A stretch of DNA of 33,211 nt from a virus. Made by a program: the position numbers and the translations under genes. The notes below the pieces were generated by a model, which searched no databases, had not been told where the DNA came from, and was given only the letters and a program-made list of their open reading frames with translations. The stretch spans positions 1 through 33,211 of IMG/VR virus record IMGVR_UViG_3300043783_000031; one strand, given 5' to 3'. Shown here one piece after another: positions 1-6,300 of this stretch. Position 1 is the first letter of the stretch, and each line of letters starts with the position of its first letter.

Positions 1-141
1 GGGCAAACAGATATTGGGGTGACAACAACCAGTACCGTCATCACTACTGCCGGCGGCATCGCGCTACCGGCGCTTGCCTCTACTTTTTGGGTTGCTAATG
101 TCAACGGAGTGAAGTATGGCGTTCCGTGCTTTGCGCTTTGA
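1..141 (+). CDS. C-terminal end of a late virion protein (partial)
   Basis: An open frame runs in from the left edge and ends at TGA 139-141, giving 46 residues rich in Thr, Ala, Gly and Val, with no Lys or Arg except one Lys near the end. This composition fits the beta-rich C-terminus of a tail or other virion protein. It is followed after 33 bases by another small virion-like gene on the same strand. The start lies outside the window and no family can be named. Confidence 0.6.
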   Translation, partial: GQTDIGVTTTSTVITTAGGIALPALASTFWVANVNGVKYGVPCFAL

Positions 142-174
142 ATCATGATACTTTGTCAATAGGAGATTCTGATT

Positions 175-555
175 ATGCAGAACAAGATTTTAAATTGTCC
201 GCCAGCGTATTTGTCTACGCTGTCGCTGACCACGATGGGATTCAATTTATTGAATGCCGTCATCACGACATTGACACCGGGCGGTGTTGGCTTCACAGCC
301 ACGCAACCCTATATCATCGTCAAGCACTTGCGTATCAGCAATCAGCTCACGACATCGGCCGTGACCGTATCGCTTTACAAGGGCACCATTCTTTCAAGTG
401 CGACGCCTTACGCTTGGGCCAATGTTTCACTCCCTGCGCAGTCATCGCTTGATTTCGTGGCGCAGGATCGATTCGATGCGGACTACCTAAGTGGTATCGC
501 AAGTCTGCCGAACTCTGTGGTGATTGATATGACGGGAGAAATTGGAATCTCATGA
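175..555 (+). CDS. Small putative virion protein
   Basis: A 126-residue protein preceded by AGGAGA with good spacing. It is rich in Thr, Ser, Leu and Val with alternating hydrophobic stretches, as expected of a beta-sandwich, and has few charged residues and no signal peptide. Its ATGA overlap with the next gene suggests coupled translation and joint assembly or stoichiometry. Position between the tail end and the lysis cassette suggests a tail or decoration protein. That role is inferred from position and composition only. Confidence 0.75.
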   Translation: MQNKILNCPPAYLSTLSLTTMGFNLLNAVITTLTPGGVGFTATQPYIIVKHLRISNQLTTSAVTVSLYKGTILSSATPYAWANVSLPAQSSLDFVAQDRFDADYLSGIASLPNSVVIDMTGEIGIS

Positions 556-923
556 GTAAAATTTATGTTTGTGAAGTTCCAGGCCTTGCGGCAACGCAAG
601 CGAACGAAGGGGCAGTTGCCGTCATGCCAGTCCCTTCCACCATTGAGTATTCAGTCATCGTATCGGCAGGCTCAAGCGGCGCGGCGCAACCTTTCGCACC
701 CACAACGGCATTCATCGAAGTCAGTGCGGATACCACGTGCTCGATCGCTATCGGGCTATTCCCCGGTGTTATCGGTACGGGTTCAGCGGGCTTGACCAAT
801 CGCCGGTTGAACGCCAATGATCGAATTACCCTGCGCGTGCCTTCCTCGCCGCAGTACGGCGGAGCGAGTAGCATTCCGCAGAACGCGCCGCAATATGCGA
901 TCTTCACAACTGCGAACGTTTGA
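552..923 (+). CDS. Small putative virion protein
   Basis: A 123-residue protein starting within the ATGA overlap with the gene before it. It opens with MSKIYVCEVPGLA and is otherwise Ala/Ser/Thr/Pro-rich with predicted beta strands and no membrane segment or signal. Together with the preceding gene it forms a coupled pair just upstream of the lysis genes. It could be a head or tail decoration subunit. No family is recognised. Confidence 0.75.
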   Translation: MSKIYVCEVPGLAATQANEGAVAVMPVPSTIEYSVIVSAGSSGAAQPFAPTTAFIEVSADTTCSIAIGLFPGVIGTGSAGLTNRRLNANDRITLRVPSSPQYGGASSIPQNAPQYAIFTTANV

Positions 924-1105
924 TGGATACACGCGATTGGATTATCGTCATTTCAACAGCGGGTATTCAGCTCGCAGCAACCGTGTTTCTGTTCAAACAT
1001 CCTGATCCGGTGAACTTCGCGACGTGGGCGGCGGTATGCGGTACACTCGCCGGGGTTTACCATCTATTGGTGGTCCGCGACTCCAAAGAGAAGGATGCGA
1101 CATAA
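923..1105 (+). CDS. Two-helix small membrane protein, holin candidate
   Basis: The start ATG shares its A with the TGA of the upstream gene. The 60-residue product has two hydrophobic segments, roughly residues 6-24 (WIIVISTAGIQLAATVFLF) and 33-51, joined by a short polar turn, and a charged tail RDSKEKDAT. This is the layout of a class II holin with both ends in the cytoplasm. It lies directly upstream of the spanin pair and in the same operon as a signal-less endolysin, which would need a holin for release. The role is inferred from size, topology and context. Confidence 0.65.
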   Translation: MDTRDWIIVISTAGIQLAATVFLFKHPDPVNFATWAAVCGTLAGVYHLLVVRDSKEKDAT

Positions 1106-1605
1106 TGCCTTTTCTCGCCCTAATTCCCGTCAAGGATTGGATCTACTTAGGCGTCATTGCGGCGATCTTCGCGGGCGGCATCTACATCCACCACAAGCTG
1201 ATTACCGAGGGGATTGCGGAGCAACGCGCGGCTGATGATAAAGCCTCCGCTACACTCGTAGCTGATATCGCGAAACAGACAGCCGCTTTGCAAGTCAAAG
1301 CCTCCATGGCGGAACAAGCGTTCAATAAGGAACACGATGACAACCAAACTTTTCGTGATAGCCATCCTCTTCAGCCTGTACGGTTGTGCCGCGCCTCAAA
1401 CGTTGGCAGTGCGCCCTCAACCGGTGCCACTCACTCCGGAAATGAAAGTACCAGCGCCACCGCCGCAGATGTTTCAAACGTGCCTCCGGGAAATAGTAGC
1501 GGTGGGACAAGCGCAACAGGCCCAGATATCTCAAAACTGCTTGGACTTCTTGCAGACCGGGCCGATAACGTAAGCGCCGAGCTTCGCGAATACCAATCTC
1601 GATAG
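1105..1605 (+). CDS. Inner-membrane spanin (Rz-like i-spanin)
   Basis: A 166-residue protein with an N-terminal membrane segment at about residues 10-27 (DWIYLGVIAAIFAGGIYI), then a charged helical stretch (about 30-85) able to form a periplasmic coiled coil, then a Ser/Thr/Gly-rich region, and a final charged helix. This is the i-spanin plan: anchored in the inner membrane, it joins the outer-membrane o-spanin to fuse the membranes at the end of lysis. The start at 1105 overlaps the TAA of the holin candidate and is better than the longer frame upstream. The low-complexity middle (about residues 95-145) coincides with the o-spanin nested in another frame. Confidence 0.8.
   Translation: MPFLALIPVKDWIYLGVIAAIFAGGIYIHHKLITEGIAEQRAADDKASATLVADIAKQTAALQVKASMAEQAFNKEHDDNQTFRDSHPLQPVRLCRASNVGSAPSTGATHSGNESTSATAADVSNVPPGNSSGGTSATGPDISKLLGLLADRADNVSAELREYQSR
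1337..1573 (+). CDS. Outer-membrane lipoprotein spanin (Rz1-like o-spanin), nested
   Basis: A 78-residue protein encoded wholly inside the i-spanin gene in the +1 frame. It begins MTTKLFVIAILFSLYGCAAP: a lysine, a hydrophobic core and a lipobox LYGC with the acylated cysteine at residue 17. The mature part is Pro-rich (PQPVPLTPEMKVPAPPP), as is typical of Rz1 proteins. Nested Rz1 architecture is known from lambda. The product would be lipidated, moved to the outer membrane and bind the i-spanin C-terminus. This pair is strong evidence for a Gram-negative host. Confidence 0.88.
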   Translation: MTTKLFVIAILFSLYGCAAPQTLAVRPQPVPLTPEMKVPAPPPQMFQTCLREIVAVGQAQQAQISQNCLDFLQTGPIT

Positions 1606-1615
1606 GAGCCTTTTC

Positions 1616-2236
1616 ATGACGACTCAAAACATTACCGTTCCAATCACTGGCGTGACTGCTACGGACTTATTGGCCATCTCCAACGCCGTTTCTGCGCTAT
1701 CGACGGGCACTGTCACGACATCAACACCCCCGCCCCCTCCACCGCCAGTGTTGTCGAGCGTCGTCTACCAAAACGGTGCGATCAATTGGACATTCAATAT
1801 GTCTTACGGCGCGACAGTGAATTATCAGGACACCGTAGGAGCGCCTCCCACAGGTACCCACGATGCGGCAATCACGGTCACAGGAGCGACTGGCGGCGGC
1901 TGGCAACCGGGGGTATCTGATGCGTGCCAGAATCAAGGCATAGGATGCTTTGACACAACGCCTTATGCCTATTTCGTATTCAGCTACAAAGCTACTACCG
2001 CAAATTTAGAAGCGAACCTCATCATGGCTTGGCATCAGCCGGGAGATGTCCCTAACGGCAATCAAGGTGTCGCCATTGGGCAATATTGTTCCAAGCCGGC
2101 CGTTGGCAGTTGGGGGACGGCAAAAGTCCCGCTGTCGATTTTTGCGCTTGCGAATAAAACAGTGTCGAAGTTCACGCTACAATCAAACACACCTACAGTG
2201 TTTTACGTTAACGATGTGGGCTTCAGCGCTACCTAA
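1616..2236 (+). CDS. Jelly-roll-like protein with polyproline linker
   Basis: A 206-residue protein with an AGGAG site just upstream. An N-terminal segment of about 40 residues is followed by seven prolines in a row (residues 41-47) and a C-terminal domain of about 160 residues rich in aromatic and beta-forming residues, ending with FYVNDVGFSAT. Domains ending in such a (D/N)DVxF strand are common among carbohydrate-binding beta-sandwich modules. It could be a glycan-binding or virion appendage protein that sits inside the lysis cassette. There is no signal peptide. The carbohydrate-binding idea is inference. Confidence 0.7.
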   Translation: MTTQNITVPITGVTATDLLAISNAVSALSTGTVTTSTPPPPPPPVLSSVVYQNGAINWTFNMSYGATVNYQDTVGAPPTGTHDAAITVTGATGGGWQPGVSDACQNQGIGCFDTTPYAYFVFSYKATTANLEANLIMAWHQPGDVPNGNQGVAIGQYCSKPAVGSWGTAKVPLSIFALANKTVSKFTLQSNTPTVFYVNDVGFSAT

Positions 2237-2249
2237 TAGGAGAACAGGG

Positions 2250-2642
2250 ATGTGGGACTTCGTTCCGACATTGTTGAAATGGATCGTGCCCCCTCCTGAT
2301 GCGGACGTTGCGGCTAATCATGGATGGCGCTGGCGTATCGCGACATTTACGGCCGCGAGTTTTATGGGGGTTTTGACGATTACCATTTTAGCCTTTGGGC
2401 TCGTGCCGGCAGTATTCGCAGGGTTTGCGAGTTCCATGGCACTTCAAGATAGCGTAAATGAGCAACGTCAACATTGGGTCTACCAACTCGATACGCAGAT
2501 CTTAAGCTATCGTGTCCAGCAATGTCATGCGACGACTCCTGAAGCTAGGCAGCTTTATTTCGCTCGCATGCAATGGTTGATGGAAGAATATCAACGACTC
2601 ACCAAGCAGGCATATCCGCTCCCGGCGTGTACTGATTTATGA
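2250..2642 (+). CDS. Small membrane protein in the lysis region
   Basis: The AGGAGAACAGGG site just upstream selects this ATG over a longer open frame that overlaps the preceding gene. The 130-residue protein has one strong hydrophobic stretch at about residues 33-56 (TFTAASFMGVLTITILAFGL) that might fold as one long or two short helices, followed by a charged helical region (about 65-110) with regular Gln/Glu/Arg spacing. It overlaps the next gene by ATGA. It could be a holin partner, antiholin or tail-associated membrane protein. Nothing recognisable fixes its role. Confidence 0.7.
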   Translation: MWDFVPTLLKWIVPPPDADVAANHGWRWRIATFTAASFMGVLTITILAFGLVPAVFAGFASSMALQDSVNEQRQHWVYQLDTQILSYRVQQCHATTPEARQLYFARMQWLMEEYQRLTKQAYPLPACTDL

Positions 2643-2836
2643 ACTTTACGTTGGAAGGTGTTGCTTCCCTCATCACATCGATCGCGACATTAGTTTATGT
2701 GGTGCGGATGGATCGTAAAGTGGAAGTAGTGCATAAGGCTACCAACAGTTTAGTGGTAGGGCTTGTGAAATCTGCAAAACGCGAAGGACATGCAGAGGGT
2801 TTAGCCGAAGGTCTCGAAGAAAGGCGAAACGAATGA
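2639..2836 (+). CDS. Single-helix membrane protein before endolysin
   Basis: A 65-residue protein coupled to its neighbours by short overlaps on both sides. An N-terminal hydrophobic segment (LEGVASLITSIATLVYVVRM, about 5-24) is followed by RKVEVVHKATNSLVVGLVKS and a charged tail. Small proteins with the VHKATNSLV pattern are often found next to phage endolysins, usually without assigned function. It could be a pinholin-like, antiholin or accessory lysis protein. Its place immediately before the lysozyme supports a lysis role. Confidence 0.7.
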   Translation: MNFTLEGVASLITSIATLVYVVRMDRKVEVVHKATNSLVVGLVKSAKREGHAEGLAEGLEERRNE

Positions 2837-3264
2837 ACACTTTAGGATCGGCCGGTGAAAACTTGATCAAGAGCTTTGAGACGCTGAAACTCGTGGCTTA
2901 CCTGGATCAGCGTGGACGTTGGACATGCGGTTGGGGCCACACAGGTCCTGATGTAGTCGAAGGCACTACATGTACGCCAGAGCAAGCAGAAGAATGGTTT
3001 CAGCAAGATACACAGGCCGCTGTGAATGGCGTCGATGAATCGATTCAAACCAATGTCACGCAGAATCAATTCGACGCGCTTGTAAGTTTTACTTTCAACG
3101 TTGGTGTTGGTGCTGAGGGCCATTCCACCATGGTAAAACTCATCAACGCGCGAAACTTTGCGGGTGCTGCCGCACAGTTCCCGCTATGGGATCATGTGGA
3201 CGGGGTGCCCAATGCTGGATTGCTGTGCCGCAGGCAGGCGGAGCAAGCGCTCTTTTTGAGTTAG
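2833..3264 (+). CDS. Endolysin, GH24 (T4-type) lysozyme
   Basis: A 143-residue muramidase that cleaves the MurNAc-GlcNAc bond of peptidoglycan. It carries the GH24 catalytic pattern E-x8-D-x5-T: Glu16 (KSFE), Asp25 (YLDQRGRW) and Thr31 (WTCGWGHTG). A further family region, NQFDALVSFTFNVG, lies near residues 78-91. There is no N-terminal signal or SAR helix, so it should be cytoplasmic and depend on a holin for release, which fits the small membrane proteins upstream. Its length matches short phage lysozymes. A hairpin overlaps its stop codon. Confidence 0.93.
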   Translation: MNTLGSAGENLIKSFETLKLVAYLDQRGRWTCGWGHTGPDVVEGTTCTPEQAEEWFQQDTQAAVNGVDESIQTNVTQNQFDALVSFTFNVGVGAEGHSTMVKLINARNFAGAAAQFPLWDHVDGVPNAGLLCRRQAEQALFLS

Positions 3265-3278
3265 TGCGCTACCGCACT
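3263..3278 (+). terminator. Hairpin at the end of the endolysin gene
   Basis: AGTGCG and CGCACT form a perfect 6-bp stem with a 4-base loop (CTAC), starting within the TAG of the lysozyme gene. No clear T-run follows (GTCAATTGTC). It is therefore only a weak terminator candidate or an mRNA 3' stabilising hairpin at the end of the lysis cassette. Confidence 0.35.
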
Positions 3279-3347
3279 GTCAATTGTCATAATGTAGGTG
3301 TACAGTCCGCCTTGATCAAAAATCCATCCACCTGAAGGAATTCTCCT

Positions 3348-3716
3348 ATGTCAACTCCTCTCGTTTCTGTAATTGTTGCCATTTCCAAAGCGACGACTGC
3401 GGTTAACACCCAGACGGGTGCCGCATTTGCTTCAACCTCCGTCGTTGTGACCGATTCAACCGGTACGCCGCAGGCGGCCGTACTCCTGACCGGTGTCGAA
3501 ACGCCAACTCCTTGGGCCTTCTCAACTTCTGTGGCGCCAGGCACGGGTAGCGTGACGGCTACCGATCTGGACGTTAATGGCGCCGCGCTGGGCGTCCAGC
3601 TCGTGCAGACCTTTACCGAAGCGGGCTCGCCGCCTACGTTCTTCCCCTCGACAGGGATCAGCGTGACTCCGGTTACGGCTGCTGCCGCTGCTGCTGCGGC
3701 CATCAAGAAAGCCTAA
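3348..3716 (+). CDS. Small Thr/Val/Ala-rich protein with FFPSTGISV motif
   Basis: A 122-residue protein with a GAAGGAA site upstream. It is almost free of charged residues, with alternating Val/Thr/Ser typical of a beta-sandwich (about residues 1-95), and ends with a run of eight alanines followed by IKKA. Near the C-terminus, residues 99-107 read FFPSTGISV, closely matched by YFPTTGISI in the adjacent gene. It lies after the lysis genes and could be a late virion decoration or immunoglobulin-like protein. No family is identified. Confidence 0.7.
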   Translation: MSTPLVSVIVAISKATTAVNTQTGAAFASTSVVVTDSTGTPQAAVLLTGVETPTPWAFSTSVAPGTGSVTATDLDVNGAALGVQLVQTFTEAGSPPTFFPSTGISVTPVTAAAAAAAAIKKA

Positions 3717-3920
3717 ATGGGCGATTGGAATCCAGGATGGTCAGACGGGCATAAGCACGAGCAGCATCGATTGCTGCAGGAAGAGATCGAGCTGCTGAAG
3801 GAGGAAATTAAACTCCTTCGGCAGCTTTTGAGCAATCTGCCTCGGCCGAAGTATTTCCCGACGACCGGAATTAGCATCTCCGCTGTGGCGCCACTCTCGC
3901 CTCTAAAACGCATCGCCTAG
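3717..3920 (+). CDS. Coiled-coil protein with YFPTTGISI motif
   Basis: A 67-residue protein whose ATG directly follows the stop of the previous gene. Residues 13-40 form a clear heptad coiled coil rich in Leu, Glu and Lys ([17 protein letters not shown]). The C-terminus has [13 protein letters not shown], matching FFPSTGISVTPVT of the gene before it. The last 18 bases overlap, on the opposite strand, the end of the leftward early operon. It may oligomerise and use the shared motif to dock on the same target as its neighbour. That is inference. Confidence 0.6.
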   Translation: MGDWNPGWSDGHKHEQHRLLQEEIELLKEEIKLLRQLLSNLPRPKYFPTTGISISAVAPLSPLKRIA

Positions 3921-4079
3921 CGGGGTATCCTTTTTCTTAGGCGCTCGTGCGGGTAGCTTAGTGCCGGCCGGCGTCGCGGCGATGAAGTCGGCTCCTACGT
4001 CTTTGGGAATGCCAAGCGTTGATTTACCTTCCTTGGCCGCATACATAGCCCGAAGCTGCGCTTGGCTGCGAGCGGGCAT
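3903..4079 (-). CDS. 58-residue basic phage protein
   Basis: A short gene at the leftmost end of the minus-strand operon. The product starts [20 protein letters not shown] and continues [19 protein letters not shown] with a Lys/Pro-rich tail. The pattern (A/S)xAQxRAMxAAxxGxSxLGIPxxVGxxF is, as I recall, widespread in very small phage proteins of unknown function. Its ATG shares a base with the TGA of the upstream gene (TGATG), showing coupling. Its 3' end overlaps the convergent plus-strand gene by 18 bases. Confidence 0.72.
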   Translation of the reverse strand: MPARSQAQLRAMYAAKEGKSTLGIPKDVGADFIAATPAGTKLPARAPKKKDTPLGDAF

Positions 4080-4291
4080 CAGAACTGATTCCCAAGGCCG
4101 GATTGATCTTCCACCGTCTGGTTAACCTTCGCAGAACGCTGTGTAAGGCCTTTGGGCGCGAAGGCAGCCCCAAGGGACTGGATTAGGCGGGAAATGGCTC
4201 CTGAGACCGTGGGATCGGGCGAGGAGCTGGTTTGGAGCACTCCGTTACGATAGGTTCTACCTTGTTCGTCCTGGGTGATCTGATCGGCCAT
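4079..4291 (-). CDS. Small hypothetical protein
   Basis: A 70-residue product with a good GAGGAG site 5 bases before the ATG. It is polar and Ser/Gln-rich, beginning [20 protein letters not shown]. It has no membrane segment, cysteine or recognisable motif. It is linked by 1- to 3-base overlaps to small genes on both sides, so it is part of the distal early operon. Function unknown. Confidence 0.7.
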   Translation of the reverse strand: MADQITQDEQGRTYRNGVLQTSSSPDPTVSGAISRLIQSLGAAFAPKGLTQRSAKVNQTVEDQSGLGNQF

Positions 4292-4470
4292 TAGAACTCC
4301 TCACCGAGGGGACGGAAATGTCTTTTCGCCATGCGAGCGAAATTGGCCCGTTTGGCGCCAAGGGGACCCTTGGCCGCTTCGGTCTTGATGTCGGCTTGCG
4401 TGATCGGCGCTCCGGGCTTCTTGCCGAGATCCCGGTGCATTGCGCCGCGCTTTATTTTGCCGATCGCCAT
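4291..4470 (-). CDS. 59-residue basic protein
   Basis: The frame ending at TAA 4291-4293 overlaps the next start as TAATG. It encodes a strongly basic protein: MAIGKIKRGAMHRDLGKKPG at the N-terminus, ITQADIKTEAAKGPLGAKRA in the middle and FRPLGEEF at the end. This looks like a real protein and matches the coupling pattern of this operon. It lies inside the 3' part of another frame (4301-4714), whose translation there looks unnatural. No clear Shine-Dalgarno precedes the ATG, and the start could be the second Met. A role in nucleic acid binding is only suggested by charge. Confidence 0.55.
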   Translation of the reverse strand: MAIGKIKRGAMHRDLGKKPGAPITQADIKTEAAKGPLGAKRANFARMAKRHFRPLGEEF

Positions 4471-4714
4471 TGCGCCATAGTAGGGCCGCGCGGGTGAGCT
4501 TGCAAGTACGGCATCCCCGGCGCCTGCGATTATCCCAATAGGTGTTAGCCTCCGTCATCTCGTGATTGCGCTTGCAATGAGTCACCGGCTTGCGGCCTCC
4601 TTTCCAATACGCATGTTTGAGCGTCATCCCTAGTTTGGGGGCCAGCGTTACGATCGGTACGCTTTCCCAACGCGGCTTGCCAGTAGTTGATTCTTTGATA
4701 GTCAATTCGTACAT
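4301..4714 (-). CDS. Zinc-finger (HNH-like) protein, 3' part doubtful
   Basis: The first 75 or so residues look genuine: residues 46-72 hold a zinc-binding pattern, THCKRNHEMTEANTYW then RGCRTCK (C-x3-H ... C-x2-C), as found in phage HNH-type and related zinc proteins. The following 60 residues are Arg/Gln/Ser/His-rich without structure and overlap the 59-residue gene in another frame. The gene may end in a long overlap, or a frameshift may have extended it. It directly follows the SNF2-type helicase gene. No complete nuclease motif is visible, so activity is uncertain. Confidence 0.55.
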   Translation of the reverse strand: MYELTIKESTTGKPRWESVPIVTLAPKLGMTLKHAYWKGGRKPVTHCKRNHEMTEANTYWDNRRRRGCRTCKLTRAALLWRNGDRQNKARRNAPGSRQEARSADHASRHQDRSGQGSPWRQTGQFRSHGEKTFPSPR

Positions 4715-6133
4715 TCATTGCTTCCTCCGTTTACAAGCTAATAGGAGCTGCTCTTGAACGCTACGGTGGTTTTCATGCGCTTCAAGCACATCAGCATCGA
4801 GCGTATCTTCGGCTATGATCTGATGTTCAAATACCGCACGATTGTAGCCTGCATTGAATTGTCGCATAGGGCCTATGCGTTCCAAAAATTGTGCGGTCTC
4901 GCTCCATTTCCAAGTATGTCCCAATCGTACCAATTGGTTAGTGATATGTTGAAGCCCATCAATGCCATGGCCCATCGAACCAGGATGAGCAACGCCCATA
5001 ACAGAATCGCCAGACTTAAAAGCGGCAAGACCTTTCGGTGTAGAGATATCCACAGCGCGCTTAAAAGCAGCCAATATGCGCGCTTTATCGCTCTTGAACG
5101 AATACTGAACCAAGAGCGGTGTTCCGCCTGATTCTGAAACAATCGATTCGAGCGCTTCGAGCTTGGCACGGTGAATTTCCTCCCAAGCCGGATGGTCGGT
5201 ATACATGGCGCCGTTGGCAAGCTGTAAGCACTTATTGGTAAGGCCGGCGGCTGTGAGCGCATCGATCCGCGCACCACTATCGAGCTTGATAAACATTTCT
5301 TTTTCTAACTTGGTGTAGAGCGCGCGGGCTTTTGGTGGGAGATAGACTTTGATCGGGTTGATGATGGGCTTTTTCAGATCGTAGTAATCCGCCGGATCAA
5401 CCGTGAGACATATGTCTGCAAGCGCTGCATGAATCTCTTTGTCGGCGAAAGGAAGGGGCTCGATGCCGACACCGGACCACCTAAGACGAAACCAGCGCTG
5501 CTTGAACGCTGTATATGTTCTTCCAAGACGTGCGCCTCTATCCAAAAACCACGTGGACCCCCACAGATCCTTAAGTCCTGCTGGCGCAGGCGTCCCTCCA
5601 AGATTGATCCATCGGTCAGTGAGATTGTGAGCAACGCGCCCGATAGCATGCGCGCGTTTACCCGAAGCACCGGATTTTGCAGAGTCAAGACGGGTGCCGT
5701 GCGCTTTTTCCCGGAACCCTTTGAGTCTTTCGAGTTCATCTGCGAATACCACCCTGTAAGGCCATTTGGCGAGCCAATAGTCTACCAGCCACGGAAGCAA
5801 TTCATAGCTTACGGTATAGATGTGTGCTGGAATTTTCAATTTCTTGCACCGTTCCTCCGGCGTGCCGGCTAGAGATACGATGCGTAAATGCGCGAGCTGA
5901 TTCCACTCGCGAGCGCAATCAATCCAGGTATCTCGTGCCACTCGCGCGGGGCCGATGACTAGAACCGGGTTGCGAAGATCAATCTCGCCCAGCAGATCCA
6001 TGAGCACGATCGCAAAGAGCCCCGCGCTCGTCTTGCCAATTCCCATGCCGCCCCACACGCCGCAGCGTTTGACTTGGCGAATGAAATTGATCATTGGCGG
6101 CTGTGGAGGCCGTAGAATTAGCGGTTCAGTCAC
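4715..6133 (-). CDS. SNF2-family DEAD/DEAH-like helicase/ATPase
   Basis: A 472-residue protein with a GTG start in a GTGA overlap. Motif I (Walker A) is GMGIGKT (29-35), motif Ia lies near VLVIGPARV (57-65), motif II is ADELE (131-135) where SNF2 proteins usually have DEAH, and motif III is LGGTPAP (178-184). In the second RecA lobe, HPGSMGHGID (383-392) matches motif V, but the usual motif VI (Q-x2-GR-x2-R-x-GQ) is replaced by QFLERIGPMRQ. Phage SNF2 proteins of this size accompany replication genes and probably remodel DNA or protein-DNA complexes or assist recombination. The altered motifs II and VI leave its activity open. Confidence 0.85.
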   Translation of the reverse strand: MTEPLILRPPQPPMINFIRQVKRCGVWGGMGIGKTSAGLFAIVLMDLLGEIDLRNPVLVIGPARVARDTWIDCAREWNQLAHLRIVSLAGTPEERCKKLKIPAHIYTVSYELLPWLVDYWLAKWPYRVVFADELERLKGFREKAHGTRLDSAKSGASGKRAHAIGRVAHNLTDRWINLGGTPAPAGLKDLWGSTWFLDRGARLGRTYTAFKQRWFRLRWSGVGIEPLPFADKEIHAALADICLTVDPADYYDLKKPIINPIKVYLPPKARALYTKLEKEMFIKLDSGARIDALTAAGLTNKCLQLANGAMYTDHPAWEEIHRAKLEALESIVSESGGTPLLVQYSFKSDKARILAAFKRAVDISTPKGLAAFKSGDSVMGVAHPGSMGHGIDGLQHITNQLVRLGHTWKWSETAQFLERIGPMRQFNAGYNRAVFEHQIIAEDTLDADVLEAHENHRSVQEQLLLACKRRKQ

Positions 6134-6300
6134 TTCGCGGCGGCATCAGACTGTGAACGTTCAAGCCGGTAAAGATCATCGCGTGCGCGGCGCAGCCAAG
6201 TCGGCTCCATAACAATCGAATAGTCACTTGCCGCTGCACGGATCGTATCTCGGATAATGCGCAGTGCTTCCTTTAGGTTGTCGTGCATAAAACCCCGCAT
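6130..6300 (-). CDS. Small helical protein upstream of the SNF2 helicase
   Basis: A 56-residue frame beginning MRGFMHDNLKEALRIIRDTI, with a GAGGA site 6-7 bases before the first ATG. A second in-frame Met lies at residue 5. It is predicted helical and rich in Arg, Asp and Ala, ending ERSQSDAAAK. Its stop overlaps the GTG of the helicase gene (GTGA), so the two are translationally coupled. It overlaps the end of the PAPS-reductase-like gene by 28 bases. Function unknown; it could be a helicase partner. Confidence 0.6.
   Translation of the reverse strand: MRGFMHDNLKEALRIIRDTIRAAASDYSIVMEPTWLRRARDDLYRLERSQSDAAAK

Noticed and set aside
3278-3283. Minus-strand TTGACA as a promoter after the lysozyme gene
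   Set aside because: No -10 element lies at the right distance and it would point into the lysis operon antisense.
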